Source: Ancistrus triradiatus
Taxonomy: Eukaryota; Chordata; Actinopteri; Siluriformes; Loricariidae
Direction: 5' to 3'
Length of the DNA: 64,000 nt
Assembly (NCBI GenBank): GCA_025084515.1
Contig: JAJAGP010000433.1
Span: forward strand, 353,645-417,644
Both the position numbers and the translations under genes were made by a program. Position 1 is the stretch's first letter, and each line of letters opens with the position of its first letter. Below are positions 1 through 14,900 of the stretch, in pieces. Below the pieces are notes generated by a model, which did no database searches, was not told the origin of the DNA, and was given only the letters and a program-made list of their open reading frames with translations.

Positions 1-300
1 TCTGATACTTATGTTCAGTTAGTAAAAGCGCCGCAATTAATTTACTTATATTATAATTAAATAGTATAATTAAATATATGTGAATATTATTGTCAGTAAT
101 TTGCTACAATAAAAAGTTTAAATGTGTTTTTCTTTTCAAAGTTGTCTCCAAGCAATGTGAAAGCACTAACAGTTAATACTTACGATCACCACAGGTTGAA
201 GGATTAGCAAAAATGTTACTCAAGTAAAAGTTGTTCCATAAAAAAATACTTCAGCAAAGTATCCATATTAATAATTATGATTAAAAATACAATTGATTAA

Positions 301-301
301 T

Positions 302-362
<61 letters not shown>
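301..362. repeat. (TA)n microsatellite
   Basis: About 30 uninterrupted TA dinucleotides in AT-rich DNA beyond the 3' end of tnn. Confidence 0.95.
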
Positions 363-367
<5 letters not shown>

Positions 368-725
368 TCGAAATCCTATAACGCACTATAAAGACATGTA
401 TCATGTAGCAGTTAATAAGTGAATAATGCAATCATTCATAACAGAACACAAACAAAAAAGAACAGATTTTGCAGCTAATTTCAAGAAACCAAGCGCCCAT
501 CCCACATCAGTGACAATAAAAGCATTGCATATCTTTTAATATCCCTTTTAATATCAGAAACTCTTTAAGATTTAGTGTTTAAGAGTCAGTGGTGACTAAG
601 TCTTTCATTTATACATCTTTATACTTTTTAAAATTCTAAAATTTACATTACATTACATTAGTTTGCTTCCAAATTTAATGGGTTTGTTAACCCTTTAACA
701 TGGTAACTATGTTATTCACTTAATC

Positions 726-811
726 TGGAACAGGGTCATGGAAGAGCCGGTGCCAAGCTGCCAGCAAAGGATGAAGGACCAACCCTAGACAGGGCACCAA
801 TCCATCATAGG

Positions 812-878
<67 letters not shown>

Positions 879-1075
879 GGTCAGTTTAGTGTAATTAATT
901 TACCTAAAGCACATCTTTGGACTATGGGAGGAAACCAGAGTACCCGGAGTAAACCCACATGAGGAGGACATGCACTCTCTATACAGAAAAGACCCAGAGC
1001 GCTCAACCCAGGACATGATGTGCTTTGAGGTGCTTCTCACTTTGAGGTGCAGTGCTACCCAACAAGACACCATGC
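726..1075. repeat. Interspersed fish repeat with (CA)n tract
   Basis: Degenerate copy of a repeat widespread in fish genomes, recognised by its order of phrases: agggtcatgg, gacagggcacc.atccat, cacacaca, catctttggactatgggaggaaacc, acccggag.aaaccca. A (CA)n tract runs 817-874. Related fragments occur near 29660, 32360, 39743, 41520, 56250, 58350 and 61975. I cannot name the family from sequence alone. Confidence 0.6.
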
Positions 1076-1439
1076 CGAGTACTAATTTTTACTAATCAAT
1101 ACAAATTTTTTCATATATGTTTCATATATGTTCATGGAGTACAGTATAGGATGTATTTTTACAGTATGTACAGTAATATCAAGTATGTAGCCCATATTCC
1201 CAAACAATGTAAATTTCCAAAAGCTATTGGCTGTTTCAGTCAAATAAGAGGTGAATACAATTAAGCATACAGCCATGCGGTCTCCATAGACAGACACTGC
1301 CAAGAGAATCGGATTGATTCTCCATTCAGCATATCAAAGAGCTTCACAGATTGCATTGCCATGGCTGATCAGCATTACACAATCCAAGATAACCTTGCTT
1401 AATTACAAGCATGTTAATTACAAGTTTTTAAACATTGTG

Positions 1440-1795
1440 TTCTCTCTATTAGACACATCTACCATATTTCTCCACCATGTAGATGTAGTCAGAGACTACA
1501 TCTGTTGTTGCACAGTTTGTGTAAGTCATCCTCTAATTCTTCATCAGTGCTCACAGGACATTGCCTACAGTGTGCTGGTGGCTACACATTTAGGTTGGTG
1601 GACTATTTTCAATCCAGCAGAGACACTGTGTTTAGAAACTCCAATCACACCACCACATCAGTGTCACTGCAGTGCTGAGAATGATCCACCACCCAAATAG
1701 AACCTGATCTGAAGTGGTCCCATGAGGGTCCTGATCATTAGAGAACACAGTAGAGACAGGTGGACTACATCCTGTAATTGTGGAACTACAAAAAT
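1440..1795. repeat. Interspersed repeat (same family as 45290-46005)
   Basis: Shares phrases such as cagtgctgagaatgatccaccacccaaata, gtggtcc.gtggg.gtcctg.tcattagagaacag and gtaattgtggaactacaaa with 15905-16140 and 45290-46005. The largest copy ends in Tc1-like termini (cttttgcacagtactgt), so this is probably a nonautonomous DNA element. The open frames across it are not conserved. Confidence 0.55.
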
Positions 1796-2336
1796 TGCAG
1801 AAAGGCTTGCTTCCCACAATTGAAAAGTTGTCTTCTAATGATGAGCGATTGCAAAAGTTATTTTTCAACAAGACAGTGCTCCTGCTCAAACTGCAAAGAC
1901 CACCAAGAAGTGGCTTGAGAACAAGTCCATCAGGCTCATGTTTTAGCCTGGCCAGAGTCTAGATAGAGGTAGGTATATGTAATCTATAGAGGATACTTGT
2001 TTTTTCATTAAACACAAACTAACTCGGAAAGATTTTTCAGCCATTTTAACCTGTACCATTCCACTGCCATTGAGTGGATCAACACTGACACTTATTTCTG
2101 TTAACCAGAACAAAACCATATAAGGAAATCAAATGGAAAATTACTTTATCTATTTGTTTAATTCTTGCAAATTTTCTGATCAAGTATTTGCTGTTGATGC
2201 CATTAAAAGCTTAATATTTTGCAAATTTGGGATTTGGCGTTTTTTCCCCAGGAATGCACTTGTTGAAGCGTAAGGTATAAGTACATTTATCTTAGTAAGG
2301 CACTTTCACAGTTGTTGCTTTTTCTTTCAAAGACCT
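1796..2336. other. AT-rich DNA beyond the tnn 3' end
   Basis: No gene, repeat family or element recognised. Confidence 0.5.
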
Positions 2337-2342
2337 TTTATT
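2337..2342 (-). terminator. Candidate polyadenylation signal of tnn
   Basis: The minus strand reads AATAAA about 500 bases after the stop codon. Nothing between it and 2845 looks like another exon or a mobile element, so 2337-2844 is the likely 3' UTR. A signal closer to the stop or further on cannot be ruled out. Confidence 0.4.
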
Positions 2343-2844
2343 TATGTCAGAGCTTGACACTTGCTTGTCACAAGTACAGTACTACAGTACACAACTTTTA
2401 TCAGTACAAGCTTAATACAAAGTACACAATGTGTTCCAGCAAGTCAACCAAAAATGTGCTTGTACCATATGTATAATGGTTTGCAAAGCTAATTTACAGT
2501 ACATATGTTCCTGGTACAAGTGAAAAATAAGTATTATACAAATTATTCATTATGATTATCACTCAATGTCATGGAGACACAAAATCTCCAAACTTAAAAG
2601 CAACCTTTGCAGGCCAAACATGACCCAAATGTCTATTGACTGTTCACCATAATGCTGACGAGATTTATATATATTTATGCCAAATATAATAAAGCTATAC
2701 ATTTTACTCAACATCTGTATTTGCTGCATGAAAAGTCATTTTTTTATAAGACCAGTTCTCACCCTATTCAATACAAATATTTTTAATGATATGTTATATG
2801 CTATTTAAATTCATTACTTTTACGGCCTTGCAGTGTGATGCTGA

Positions 2845-2967
2845 TTAGGCAGCTGCCCTCCTCTTGAGTGATCTCTTCTTCCGGCTGGCTGTTCCTACTG
2901 GGCGGATCTTAATCTCTGAGAAGTCTAGAGAAGTGAGGTGGCCCTTCCATGGCTTCCAGTTCATCCC
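2845..2967 (-). CDS. tnn: tnn last coding exon: end of fibrinogen-like domain, stop codon
   Basis: A 123-base coding part: GMNWKPWKGHLTSLDFSEIK, then IRPVGTA, then a basic tail (SRKKRSLKRRAAA) and TAA at 2847-2845. Short basic tails after the fibrinogen-like domain also occur in other tenascins. The acceptor is ...ttttcattag. Confidence 0.88.
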   Translation of the reverse strand, partial: GMNWKPWKGHLTSLDFSEIKIRPVGTASRKKRSLKRRAAA

Positions 2968-5900
2968 CTAATGAAAAAAATTAGGCAATTGTATGTTTAG
3001 ATTCTTCAGCAAGAAGTGGATTATTTTTAATATTCTTCTACAAAATTTTGTATTTTATCAGGTGATTGTGAAGACTGTGGATGGACTGATAGAAAGTTCA
3101 GGGGAAAAAGACAGGAGGGATAAACCTTTGAGAAGTACAGAGGAACTCGGATTTGTTTGATGTATGAATCAAATTAATTTCAGACATGTCCTGAGGATGG
3201 GTCAAACACATACAGGTTTTACCAATGTTCAAAGTCTGAATTTTTGTTTGAATTTGGGGGCAAACATTTTTCGAAAGGACACTCAGATGTCTAAATTGGT
3301 CAAATAAAGAAGCATTGCATTCCACTGTACATTGTGCTTGATCAAGGACAAGTTAAAATGAATGACAGTCAGTAAGGTCAGTAAGGAAAGTTTCTCAAAG
3401 TGGGCCCCTAATGCCCAAAAATCTAATTTAATGTCCTAATTGGTAAATGTTGGTGGACTGGGGTATGTCCTGATCGCTGATTTTGTAATTGCATTCTTCC
3501 TCCTCTCAACCTTTATAGGTTTGTAAGCATTAATTTTTCGATGGCTGCCCTTGCTGGAAAATTCCCTTAAATGTATTTTCCATATTCACCTTTCAAAATA
3601 AAGCATGGAGCATACCAGTCAAAATGATCAACTATTTTCCTCCTACTGAACTGCTTTGCAAGATGACTTCAACTCACATCTCTAATATAAGAGCATTGTT
3701 GTGTTTATTATATTTATCTTTGAATAACTTTCAGCTTACCATGCTGTGTCGGTTATCCCCAAATTTGCCATTGAGGTTGGCCAGATGGCAGTTTTGGTAC
3801 CACCAGGCACCATGGTGTGTTAAAGCACAGTTACCCAGAGCAATATCATTGTCCGAGTCCACTGTAGTAAAAGAGTATCCCTGGTGGTAGGTCATGGCAT
3901 CACCTGTCCAAAAAAAAGAAAGTTATTACAAAGAAACTAAAGTACATATAGTATAGTACATATTTTTCTGTACCTGCTTTATTAACTCAGTCCTACCTGC
4001 ATTTCCACTGTAATTTCCCACAGTCAGCTTAAACTTCTGCTTGGCTTGTCCTACTTTAAAGTTGTCATAGACAGCATAGGCACGTTCCTCTCCCAAACCC
4101 AGATCAAAGCGCACTTCATACTTTGTAGGAGTGTTGGTGAGCTCATAAATCTTCTCCAAACCTGGACAACACACACCCAACATAATATAGTTACAGCACA
4201 CCAGATATTATCTTTTTTTTTTCAAGAAAAAGCAATACTACACTGTTAAAATACCCAATGTTAACATGAGCTTTACTTTGCATACAAGTAATACAGTGGT
4301 GCTTGAAAGTTTGTGAACCCTTTAGAATTTTCTATATTTCTGCATGAATATGACCTAAAACATCATCAGATTTTCACACAAGCCCTAAAAGTAGATAAAG
4401 AGGACCCAGTTAAACAAATGAGACAGAAATATTATACTTGGTCATTTATTTATTGAGGAAAATGATCCAATATTACATATTAATGAGTGGCAAAAGTATG
4501 TGAACCTCTAGGATTAGTAGTTAATTTGAAGGTGAAATTAGAGTCAGGAGTTTTCAATCAATGAGATGTTTTATTTAAAGAACAGGGATCTATCAAAGTC
4601 TGCTCTTCACAACACATGTTTGTGGAAGTGTATCATGGCACGAACAAAGGAGATTTCTGAGGAAAAAGTTGTTGATGCTCATCAGGCTGAAAAAGATTAC
4701 AAAACCATCTCTAAAGAGTTTGGACTCCACCAATCCACAGTCAGACAGATTGTGTACAAAAAGAGGAATTTCAAGACCATTGTTACCCCTCCCCAGAGTG
4801 GTCGACCAGCAAAGATCACTCCAAGAGCAAGGCGTGTAAGTTTGTCGAGGTCACAAAGGACCCCAGGGTAACTTCTAAGCAACTGAAGGCCTCTCTCACA
4901 TTGGGTAATGTTAAAGTCCACCATCAGAAGAACACTGAACGACAATGGTGTGCATGGCAGGGTTGCAAGGAAAAAGCCACTGCTCTCCAAAAAGAACATT
5001 GCTGCTCGTCTGCAGTTTGCTAAAGATCACATGGACAAGCCAGAAGGCTATTGGAAGAATGTTTTGTGCATGGATGGGACCAAAATAGAACTTTTTGGTT
5101 TAAAAGAAAAGCATTATGTTTGGAGAAAGGAAAACATTGCATTCCAGCATAAGAACCTTATCCCATCTGTGAAACATAGTGGTGGTAGTATCATGGTTTG
5201 GGCCTGCTTTGCTGCATCTGGGCCAGGATGGCTTGCTATTATTGAATAACAATGAATTCTGAATTATATCAGAGAATTCTAAAGGAAAATGTCAGGACAT
5301 CTGTCCATGAACTGAATCTCAAGAGAAGGTGGGTCATGCAGCAAGACAACGAGCCTAAGCACACAAGTCGTTCTACCAAAGAATGGTTAAAGAAGAATAA
5401 AGTTAATGTTCTGAAATGGCCAAGTTAAAATCCTGACTTTAATCCAATGGAAATGTTGTGGAAGGACCTGAAGTGAGCAGTTAATGTGAGGAAACCCACC
5501 AACATCCCAGAGCTAAAGCTGTTCTGTTCAGAGGAATGGGCTAAAATTCCTCCAAGCCAGTGTGCAGGACTGATCAACAGTTACAGGAAATGTTTAGTTG
5601 CAGTTATTGCACAGGTAGGTCACACCAGACACTGAAAGAAAGGGTTCACATACTTTTGCCACTAATTAATATGTAATATTGGATATTTTTTCTCAATAAA
5701 GAAATGACCAAGTATAATGTTTTTGTCTCATTTGTTCAACTGAGTTTTCTTTATCTACTTTTAGCACTTGGGTGAAAATCTGATGTTTTAGGTCATATTT
5801 ATGCAGACTTATAGAAAATTCTAACAGGTTCACAAACTTTCAGGCACCATTGTATGTAGGTATTGATTTTAAAAAATTATTACAGGACTTATTTTGTCCT

Positions 5901-8900
5901 TGACATGTAGATACAGCTATGTACACTTTGCACTATGCAGTATGTAGCAATTTTTGTAATACATCTGTTCCGAAACCATAGAAATGCAAGCATTACAAAA
6001 CATAGAATTGTTTTTGCTTTTTACCAAGCCAGAATTCATCAGTCAGTTCCCCAAAGCCTTGTATGTACTGTCTCCAGCCCCTCCTGAAGTCTAACTTGCC
6101 ATTGAGACGTCTCTGGAAGACCTTGGTTAGAAAGACAATGTTGAGACATTACTTAGCGACAGACATTTATACATTTCTATTATTATTTCTCACAAATAGC
6201 TTTTTGATATTTATGTGTTAATACAATATATTAACTTACAATCCAACCGCCGCCATCAGTGATCATGTCACAATACACCTCTATTGGCTTGCTACGATTG
6301 TTGGCAACATAGATAGTGTAAACCCCATTCTCTGTGACTCCATTCTTCCTGATTTGTGTGCAGTCCATTGGAAAGGGGAAGGTATTTCCCACTACCATGA
6401 ATTATATTCAAACATTAATATAAGAATCAGAAAATGTTAGGTACAGTATGGAAAATACAAATAAAATGCACTGGGTACTGATATAGTCAACTTTTAATTG
6501 ATTGAGAACACTATGAACCCAAGATATTTCATGTTTTTTTTCTGGTCAACTACATTTAATTTGTTAATATATGTCCATGTATTTCAGGCTTGCAACTCAT
6601 TCCAAAAAAGTTGGGACAGTAAAGCATTTTGTAATGTTGCCATTCCTTCACATGAAACTTAAAAAACGTTTTGGCACAGAGGATTCCAGTTGATGAAGAG
6701 TTTCAGGTGTTATTTTGTCCCATTCTACCTGCAAACATGCCTTAAGGTGTGCAACAGTACAAGGTTATCATTGTATTATATTTCATTTCAAATTTTTCCA
6801 CAAGTACCCTACTTGGAACAGGTCCAATGCCCATAAACCCCCTTCTTCCACAGCCATGCTGTATTGTGTGCTGCATGTGGTTTTGCATTGTCTTGTAAAC
6901 AATGTATGGATATTCCTGAAATAAATGTCGTCTTGAATCCAACATATGTTGCTCTAAAATCTCAGCATTAATGCTGTCATCTCAGAATTGTAAATGTCCT
7001 TTGTCACGGACACTGGCACAACCCCATACCATGACAGACCCTGGCTATTGGACCTTTTGCTGAAAACAGTCTTAACCTTTGGTCTGGAGCACACAGTGTC
7101 CAAAAAAATCTGAAAAACTGAATACTGTACAGGCCATGTGCTTGCTGACAAACTGGAGATCCTCTGCCCATCTTTGCTTGTCAAAGCCTGGATACTTTTT
7201 TTTTTATCTCATTGTTCGCTCTAAATTCCCCTGCCCCAATTTTTTTGGACTGTATTGTAGGACTAAAACACAGGAAGCGTTGCATATTAACAAACAACAT
7301 TTATATGATATGTATGTTATATGTATATTAGACAAAACATTAAATATGTTTGGTTCATACTGTTTTAAATTAAATAAAAATCAAAATAAACATAAGACAC
7401 TGCGTATTATTTATTTATTTATTTTTTCCATTTTCATAAAATCAATCCAAAAGTAGCATAAAATATCTGGGGTTTTTTTCTGAAACACAGCACACAAAAG
7501 AAGTCTGTTACTTACAGATTGAAGCTACTAATTATATAGATGGCAACATATAACCAAACATTTGTAAGCACACTTTCTAGATAGTGTTTTTACCATTTCA
7601 TTTCTGTTAAAACCACTACAATTTACCAGTCTTTAAAGTTAAGCATACTAAAAATATAAATATTGGCAATAGAATGAGTTGAGCTGAGCAGCTTTCATCA
7701 CTGCATTGGTCAAACTCAGAACAGGGAATGAGGACAGAAACAAACATAAGTGCAAGTGAAGCTTCATTACAAAAGGACATGGTGAATACAGAGACAGGAT
7801 GCAGACAAGATGAGGTACAGGGTGTGAAAAGAGAGGGACTAGGTGGCTAATCTAACAAATATGCGTTATGACAAAGAGGATAACAGACAAGGCTAAGCTA
7901 ACACACAGAGACAAACAAGGGAAACTAGCGCAATACTAATACAATACAAATAACAACAGCTAACAAGAAAAACTACAGCAGATACCAACATAGAGCAAAT
8001 CCAAGCACAGCACAAGACAGGGCACATCACATGAAATAGAAACAGGAACACACAAGAGAGGGCATAAAAACCAGGAACAGACTAACCATAACAAGGGCTA
8101 TATGAGTGACAAGAACAACAGAAGCCAAGAAGAGGAACCAACTGACAAGGTAAGAGAAGACCAGACCTGACCAGGGGGTGAAGAGGGAGGAGGGTATATA
8201 TAGGGGAAAGAGGTAAGGGTCAGTGGGGATGCATGTAGGGTGATTCAGCTAACAGGCTATTGCCATTGCCCATTATCCTGACAGCCAGTGACGTGCAGTC
8301 AGACTCTTCTAATCCTTCAGAGAAGGGTTAACAAATAGGTGTATGTTAAACATTATATAAATCCCTCATTATAACTACTGCTTATTAGAAGCGGTATAAA
8401 TATAAATACTGCTTACCCTTCTGATGATATTTTGAATGGTTCGGTAATGTGAGTCTATTTATGAACGGACAATATATCTGACCAATCAGATTTATGATTT
8501 TCACTATGGTGGGAGGCCCATAGCTGACCAACTCCTGCTCCACATGCTGAAGAATGTGCTATGCATTCATCATTCATAAATAAACGTCGCTGTCTATACG
8601 CATGCTAATTTGGGTAGATAACATCAAATGGTGACTTACAAGAACACTTGCAATAATTAATCAAGATCAGCCAAGTCAATTAATAGTCTATATCCTGGCA
8701 GATGATGGACTTTATCTTCAACTAAGCCCAACGAACTGGTTTTGGCTGCCCTAGAATACTGTATACATAGGAAATGAGTGATGAAAGGTCGTTGTCGAAT
8801 GGTTGTACTTGTAGGATTTGTGGATTATTTTCGAACACGTGACACAGAAATGTAAGCTATGAAAAAACAGGAAAACAATTTTACGCTGTTTCGTATATGA

Positions 8901-11900
8901 CACTTGTCATTTGTAGTTGTGAAATCCATCCACTAATTTAAAGTCAACCCTAAATTGATGGGTCAATTTTATCGTGCATTAACAATATGTGCATGAGAGT
9001 TCAGGGGGAACTGTATTGCCACTGCTGACAGCATTATTATAGGGTGCCACCTTACCAACAAGTCAGTCCCAAATTAATCTCCTGTTAGAGCTTATCTGGT
9101 CAAATTTAAGTGCTGTTATTGTGAAGAGAATTACATGGGGACAGCAACAACAATTTAGCCATGACTCAATTGGCCTGACAAGATTACAGAAACTGTTGAG
9201 GCATGGAGAGTTCTGTCCTCTACATCATCTGTCCTCAGTGGGAACACGGCACATTTCCAAACTATATGAGAACTGTGCTTTCAGAACTTCATGGATTTGT
9301 TTTTCATATTTGATAAACTCCAAACAAGCCTAAGATGGCCATGTGCAATGTCGCTGCACTCTTCTACACCTGCCAGTCTGAATCTAGATTTGCTTGATGC
9401 CAAGACTATGATACATTTGGTTACCATACAGCTGTAAAATTACTAAATGTGAAATAATGATCTACAGCTGTTTGATGGTTTGGGCTTGTGTCCTTTCTTT
9501 TCCAGTGAAAGGAAAGCTATGCAATGCATTTGTAGCCTGGGTAAGCATCCATAAAAATATTATTTATGGTGAACAATTTGAGTGGACTGCACATAGACTT
9601 GACCTCAACCCAACCAACACTTGATGAATTGTTACAGTGGTTGACCAACATCAGTGCAAACAACATTAATGCTCCTGTGGCTGAATGAAAGTGATTCCCA
9701 AGGACATCGTCCAAAATCTATGAAAATCCTTTCCAGAAGCGTAGAAGTGTCAATGCCCATGTTTTTAGAATAAGATTTTTAGTGACCAAAAACTTTAACA
9801 GTTATTATATTTAACAAAAAGTCCTTCAAAAGAGTAACAATACATAAAAACAGCACGGCTATACAAAATACTGCTGGCATTAATAAAAACTATATTCGTT
9901 TTTCATTCATATCAAACTAATGTAGTTTATATTATATTAACTAAATAATATTTACCTGTACTGAATGTGGTCTCCACCAATTTACTCATCTTTGAACCTC
10001 TATAGGCAATCAGAGTGACAACATACTTTTTTCCGATGTCCAGACCAGAAAGGCTGAATGTGATATCCCCTGCTGGAAGCTTCTTTTCCACAGCCTAATG
10101 TTAAATAAGAGAACAGATTTAGTTTTTCTTTTTTGTACCTAGACACAGAAAGGGGACATTATACATTGAAAGTCATACTGTTTATGACTTTCCATTTAAT
10201 CATTATAGTTTTGAAATGTTATTTTCCTTCCCAACAAATACAGTTAAATACTGTTGTATAGCATCGGCAGCCACCCTCTATGGTTTGAGAGTGGGCGTGG
10301 CATTCTTGATGGCTGACAGCATGCAACATGAGCCAGGCTATTTACACATTTATTAGCTGTATTAATACATTGTCCTAAATGTCTTTTAATATTCAGGTTA
10401 AACTCATGTACAGTGGTCCTTAAAAGTTTGTGAACCTTTTAGAGTTATCTATATTTCTGCAATAAATATGACCTAAAACATCATTTTCACACAAGTCCTA
10501 AAAGTAGATAAAGAGAACCCAGTTAAACAAATGAGACAAAAATATTATACTTGATCATTCATTTATAGAGGAAAATGATCCAATATTACATATTACTGAG
10601 TGGAAAAGGGTTTAGCAGTTAATTTGAAGGTGAAATTAGAGTCAGGTGTTTTTAATCAATGGGATGACAATCAGGTGTGAGTGGGCACCCTGTTTTATTT
10701 AAAGAACAGGGATCTATCAAAGTCTGCTCTTCACAACACGTTTGTGGAAGTGTATCATGGCACGAACAAAGGAGATTTCTGAGGACCTCAGAAAAAGAGT
10801 TGTTGATGCTCATCAGGCTGGAAAAGGTTACAAAACCATCTCTAAAGAGTTTTACACGCCACCAATCCACGTCAGACAGATGTGTACAATGGAGGGAAAT
10901 TCAAGAACAATTGTCCCTCCCAGGAGTGGTCGACCAACAAAGGATCACTTCAAGAGGAAGGTGTGTAACAGTTGGCGAGGTCACAAAGGACCCCAGGGTA
11001 ACTTCTAAGCAACTGAAGGCCTCTCTCACATTGGCTGCAGTTTGCTAAAGATCATGTGGACAAGCCAGAAGGCTATTGGAAGAATGTTTTATGGATGGAT
11101 GAGACCAAAATAGAATTTTTTGGTTTAAAAGAAAAGCGTTATGTTTGAAGAAAGGAAAACACTGCATTCCAGCATAAGAACCTTATCCCATCTGTGACAC
11201 GTGGTGGTGGTTGTATTATGGTTTGGGCCTGTTTTGCTGCATCTCGGCCAGAACGACTTGCTATCATTGATGGAACAATGAATTCTGAATTATATCAGAG
11301 AATTCTAAAGGAAAATGTCAGGACATCTGTCCATGAACTGAATCTCAAGAGAAGGTGGGTCATGCAGCAAGACAACAACCCTAAGCACACAAGCCGTTCT
11401 ACCAAAAAATGGTTAAAGAAAATAAAGTTCATGTTTTGGAATAGCCAAGTCAAAGTCCTGACCTTAATCCAATCAAAATGTTGTGGAGGGACCTGAAGTG
11501 AGCAGTTAATGTGAGGAAAATCAGCAGCATCCCAGAGCTGAAGATGTTCTGTGTGGAGGAATGAGCTAAAATTCCTCCAAGCCGGTGTGCAGGAGTGATC
11601 AACAGTTACAGGAAACGTTTGGTTTCAGTTATTGCTGCACAGGGGGGGCACACCAGATACTAAAAGCAAAGGTTCACATACTTTTGCCACTCACTAATAT
11701 GTAATATTGGATCACTTTCCTCAATAAATAAATGACCAAGTATGATATTTTTGTCATTTGTTTAACTGGATTCTCTTTATCTACTTTTAGAGCCTGTGTG
11801 AAAATCTGATGATGCTTTAGGTCATATTTATGCAGAAACATAGAAAATTCTAAAAGTTTCACAACACTTTCAAGTACAACTGTATCTCCAGCTATTAATT

Positions 11901-14900
11901 AAGTTTTTGTTTGTGGGCAGCTAGTGTAAGTTAATGTTGCCCCTAATCTCAACGTTATGACAAGCCTTTACTCACAGCTCTTTGAAGCGCCATTTCTGTA
12001 TACAGCTGCGTTACAGCATGTTATTAAACTACAAGATGTAGCTGATGCCAAGTTTCTATACCTGCATGCTGCCATCTTCAGGCCTGTAACTAAGAGTGTA
12101 ACCCTCAATATGAGCCTGAGGAGCTTCCCAGGTTAAGGATGAAGACTCCATAAGGACATCAACAGCTTGCAGATTCTTCGGTGCATCGATTTCTGAAAAC
12201 CATGACAAATTCTAAGATCAGTGAATTTCACTGGTTTTGAGAAGTTTTTAGCCAATAGAGGTGGCACATTTCTTAATAAGAAATACAAATACTTATTAAA
12301 ATAAACTGGTGTTAGTTTTCTTTTATTTGTAATTAAAATATGATGGTAAATTTGCTTAAATGTACTTGATGTAGAACCTACAGCAAGGACATCTGCATTG
12401 TCCCATTATGTGCAAACTTATTATTATTATATTATATAGTAAAATCCATTTACATTTACAAATCCCAGTTTAATACTAACATACAATAAAATATAGTCTT
12501 TTAAGGTGTTCCACTATAGTTACAGAAATATGAATTGTTGATTATTAACATTATCTTAAAACACAACCTGTCTCAATTTCCACTGTAGCTTTTTTGCTGG
12601 AGCTAGAGCCCTTGATGGCCTGAACGTAAACAGTATACACAACTCCAGGCCTTAGAGCAGTAAGGCTGTAGGTGGTGGTATCTGCTCCCACTTGCACCTC
12701 TTCATAGGGGCTACCAGAGGTGCTGTAACTCAACACATATCCATCAATGTCTGCCTGGACTCTGTCCCATAGCACCACTGCTGAGTTCTCCGTCACCTCT
12801 CTGGCCAAGAGGTTAGTAGGAGCATCTAGATCTAAAAAGCCATGTTCACAACAGGTTAATACATCACAGGTCAAAATTAGCAAAAAGCTTGGTTTTAAAG
12901 TAAGTGACTGTAATTCCGTAAAATAGATGATCCATACCATACATGGTCCTTTGCTATTAATGCTCAATTAGTAGTTTGCAGACCATGACAGCGTAATTCA
13001 CTTTAATCTTACATAATAGCAAAATATTAATATTTCACTTCATAATGAACCTGTGAACAATGCTTTTTATTCAAGTTCATAACCAGAAAATAAAATTGAT
13101 TTTGTAAGACGTGACACCAATCCTGTATTTAAGTCTAAAGAAATCTTAACACTTTAATGGGCTATAAGGTCTGCATTAGTAACATGCAGCTTTTGACAGT
13201 TTACCAGCAGAGAAAAATGCTAGATATAATGGGCAGTAAATACAGATGTACTGTCCCAAAATCATCAAAAATTCAATATTTTGTGAGATATAGCAAGGCA
13301 ACCCAAAATCACCTCAACAATTTCTAAAAAATTATGTTTTGCAGACTCATAGAATAAAAATAATGTCCAGAATCACAGTCATGAGAATTAGAATAAATAA
13401 CCGCAGAAAGATTAACTAATTAATAAAATGTACTAATTGTGAGCTTATGGAAAAATTGTGAAAGATAAGACTTTGGAAATATACCCTTTTCTTTGCAGCC
13501 TAAATCTATATTTCATCTTAGTAATTTCTACCTCTGAATCATACTTGCAAGAATAACTACACAAGAATCATACTTGCCAGAATATACATACTATACAAGA
13601 AAAAGTATGTAAGAGACTTTTCAGAAACCTGTTTCGAATTCTGTTGTATCCTTGTTGCTGATGCGGGACCCCTTGATGGCCCAGACATAGACAGTATACA
13701 CAACCCCAGGCCTCAGAGCAGTAAGGCTGTAGGTGGTGGTGTCTGATCCAACTTGCACTTCTTCACTGGAGCCATCAGAAGAGCTGTAACTCAACACATA
13801 GCCATCAATGTCTGCTTGGACTCTCTCCCAGGACACTCTTGCTGAGTTCTCCGCCACCTCCCTGGCCAAGAGGTTAGTAGGAGCATCTAGTTCTAAAAAG
13901 CCATTTTCACAACAGGTTAAAATGCAGTCAAAATAAAGTTAGTAATTAAAGATAGAAAAGTTGACAATGAAGATGGAAGTACTGAAGCGAGGGCCTAGGG
14001 TAAAGGATCATATACAAAATCTTGAGCATTCCTGCTCATCACTGTTTATTTAAAGGAAAAGAAAAAATATTATGAATATTAAAACCCATGAGTAGATATC
14101 AAATATTCTGTGCAAGTTTCATCCCCAAACATTTACACACACAATTTTTCCTCTAGATGAATTCAAGAAATAAGTAGTAATGGCAATTTAACTAGGCAGA
14201 AATCTGTCAAGTTTAGTTATACTTCTTGCAGAGGTTGTGTTAATGTCTTTTGATTTAGTGCCCAAAGATTTTTTTTATGTGTGTATTTTAACACATAATT
14301 TGACGGTCCTTTATCCATAATAGAGTTTTCGGTCTAGGGTTTAAATACATAAACAAGAACACAAACAAGACAATATGGCCATATTATGAATGCAATGAAA
14401 AAAGCATTTGGTGTTTGGATTTATGGGGACAGGGTGGCCCTGTTATAGCAAGCACTTGCCAAAATGGAAGGAATTTTAGAATTTAATTAACACTGTATTA
14501 TATAAGGGACAGTATTAGTCTAGTGCAGCATTTATGAGTTTAATATTAAGGGTACTGAGGCTCGGTTTTCATAAGTGTCTAAAATAGATGCTTTTTTAGC
14601 TGCTTTTCATTTTCAGTGACGGATTTCATGACACCGGCATAAGCATGCCATGGATGTGACGGAAGTCCATCATAGCAAAATAATGATAGTGAAATTTTAC
14701 AAATGAACAAAAAACTGACATAATACGCTTTTTTACTACAATTTTGTCAGTTTATTTTTGTTCTTTTTTAAATCCAGTTTCACTTATTTGTTTGTTTTTG
14801 TTTGTTAACTACTGATGCCCAGATATAGACTGTGTAGTCAACTTCAGGCCTCAAATTAGTAAAGTAGTAAGAGATTCTGTCTGCTCCCAATTGCCCCTCT

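Noticed and set aside
12832..12967. Extension of the FN3 domain 5 frame upstream
   Set aside because: It lies beyond a good acceptor (ctttttag), and the sister exon has the same splice site.
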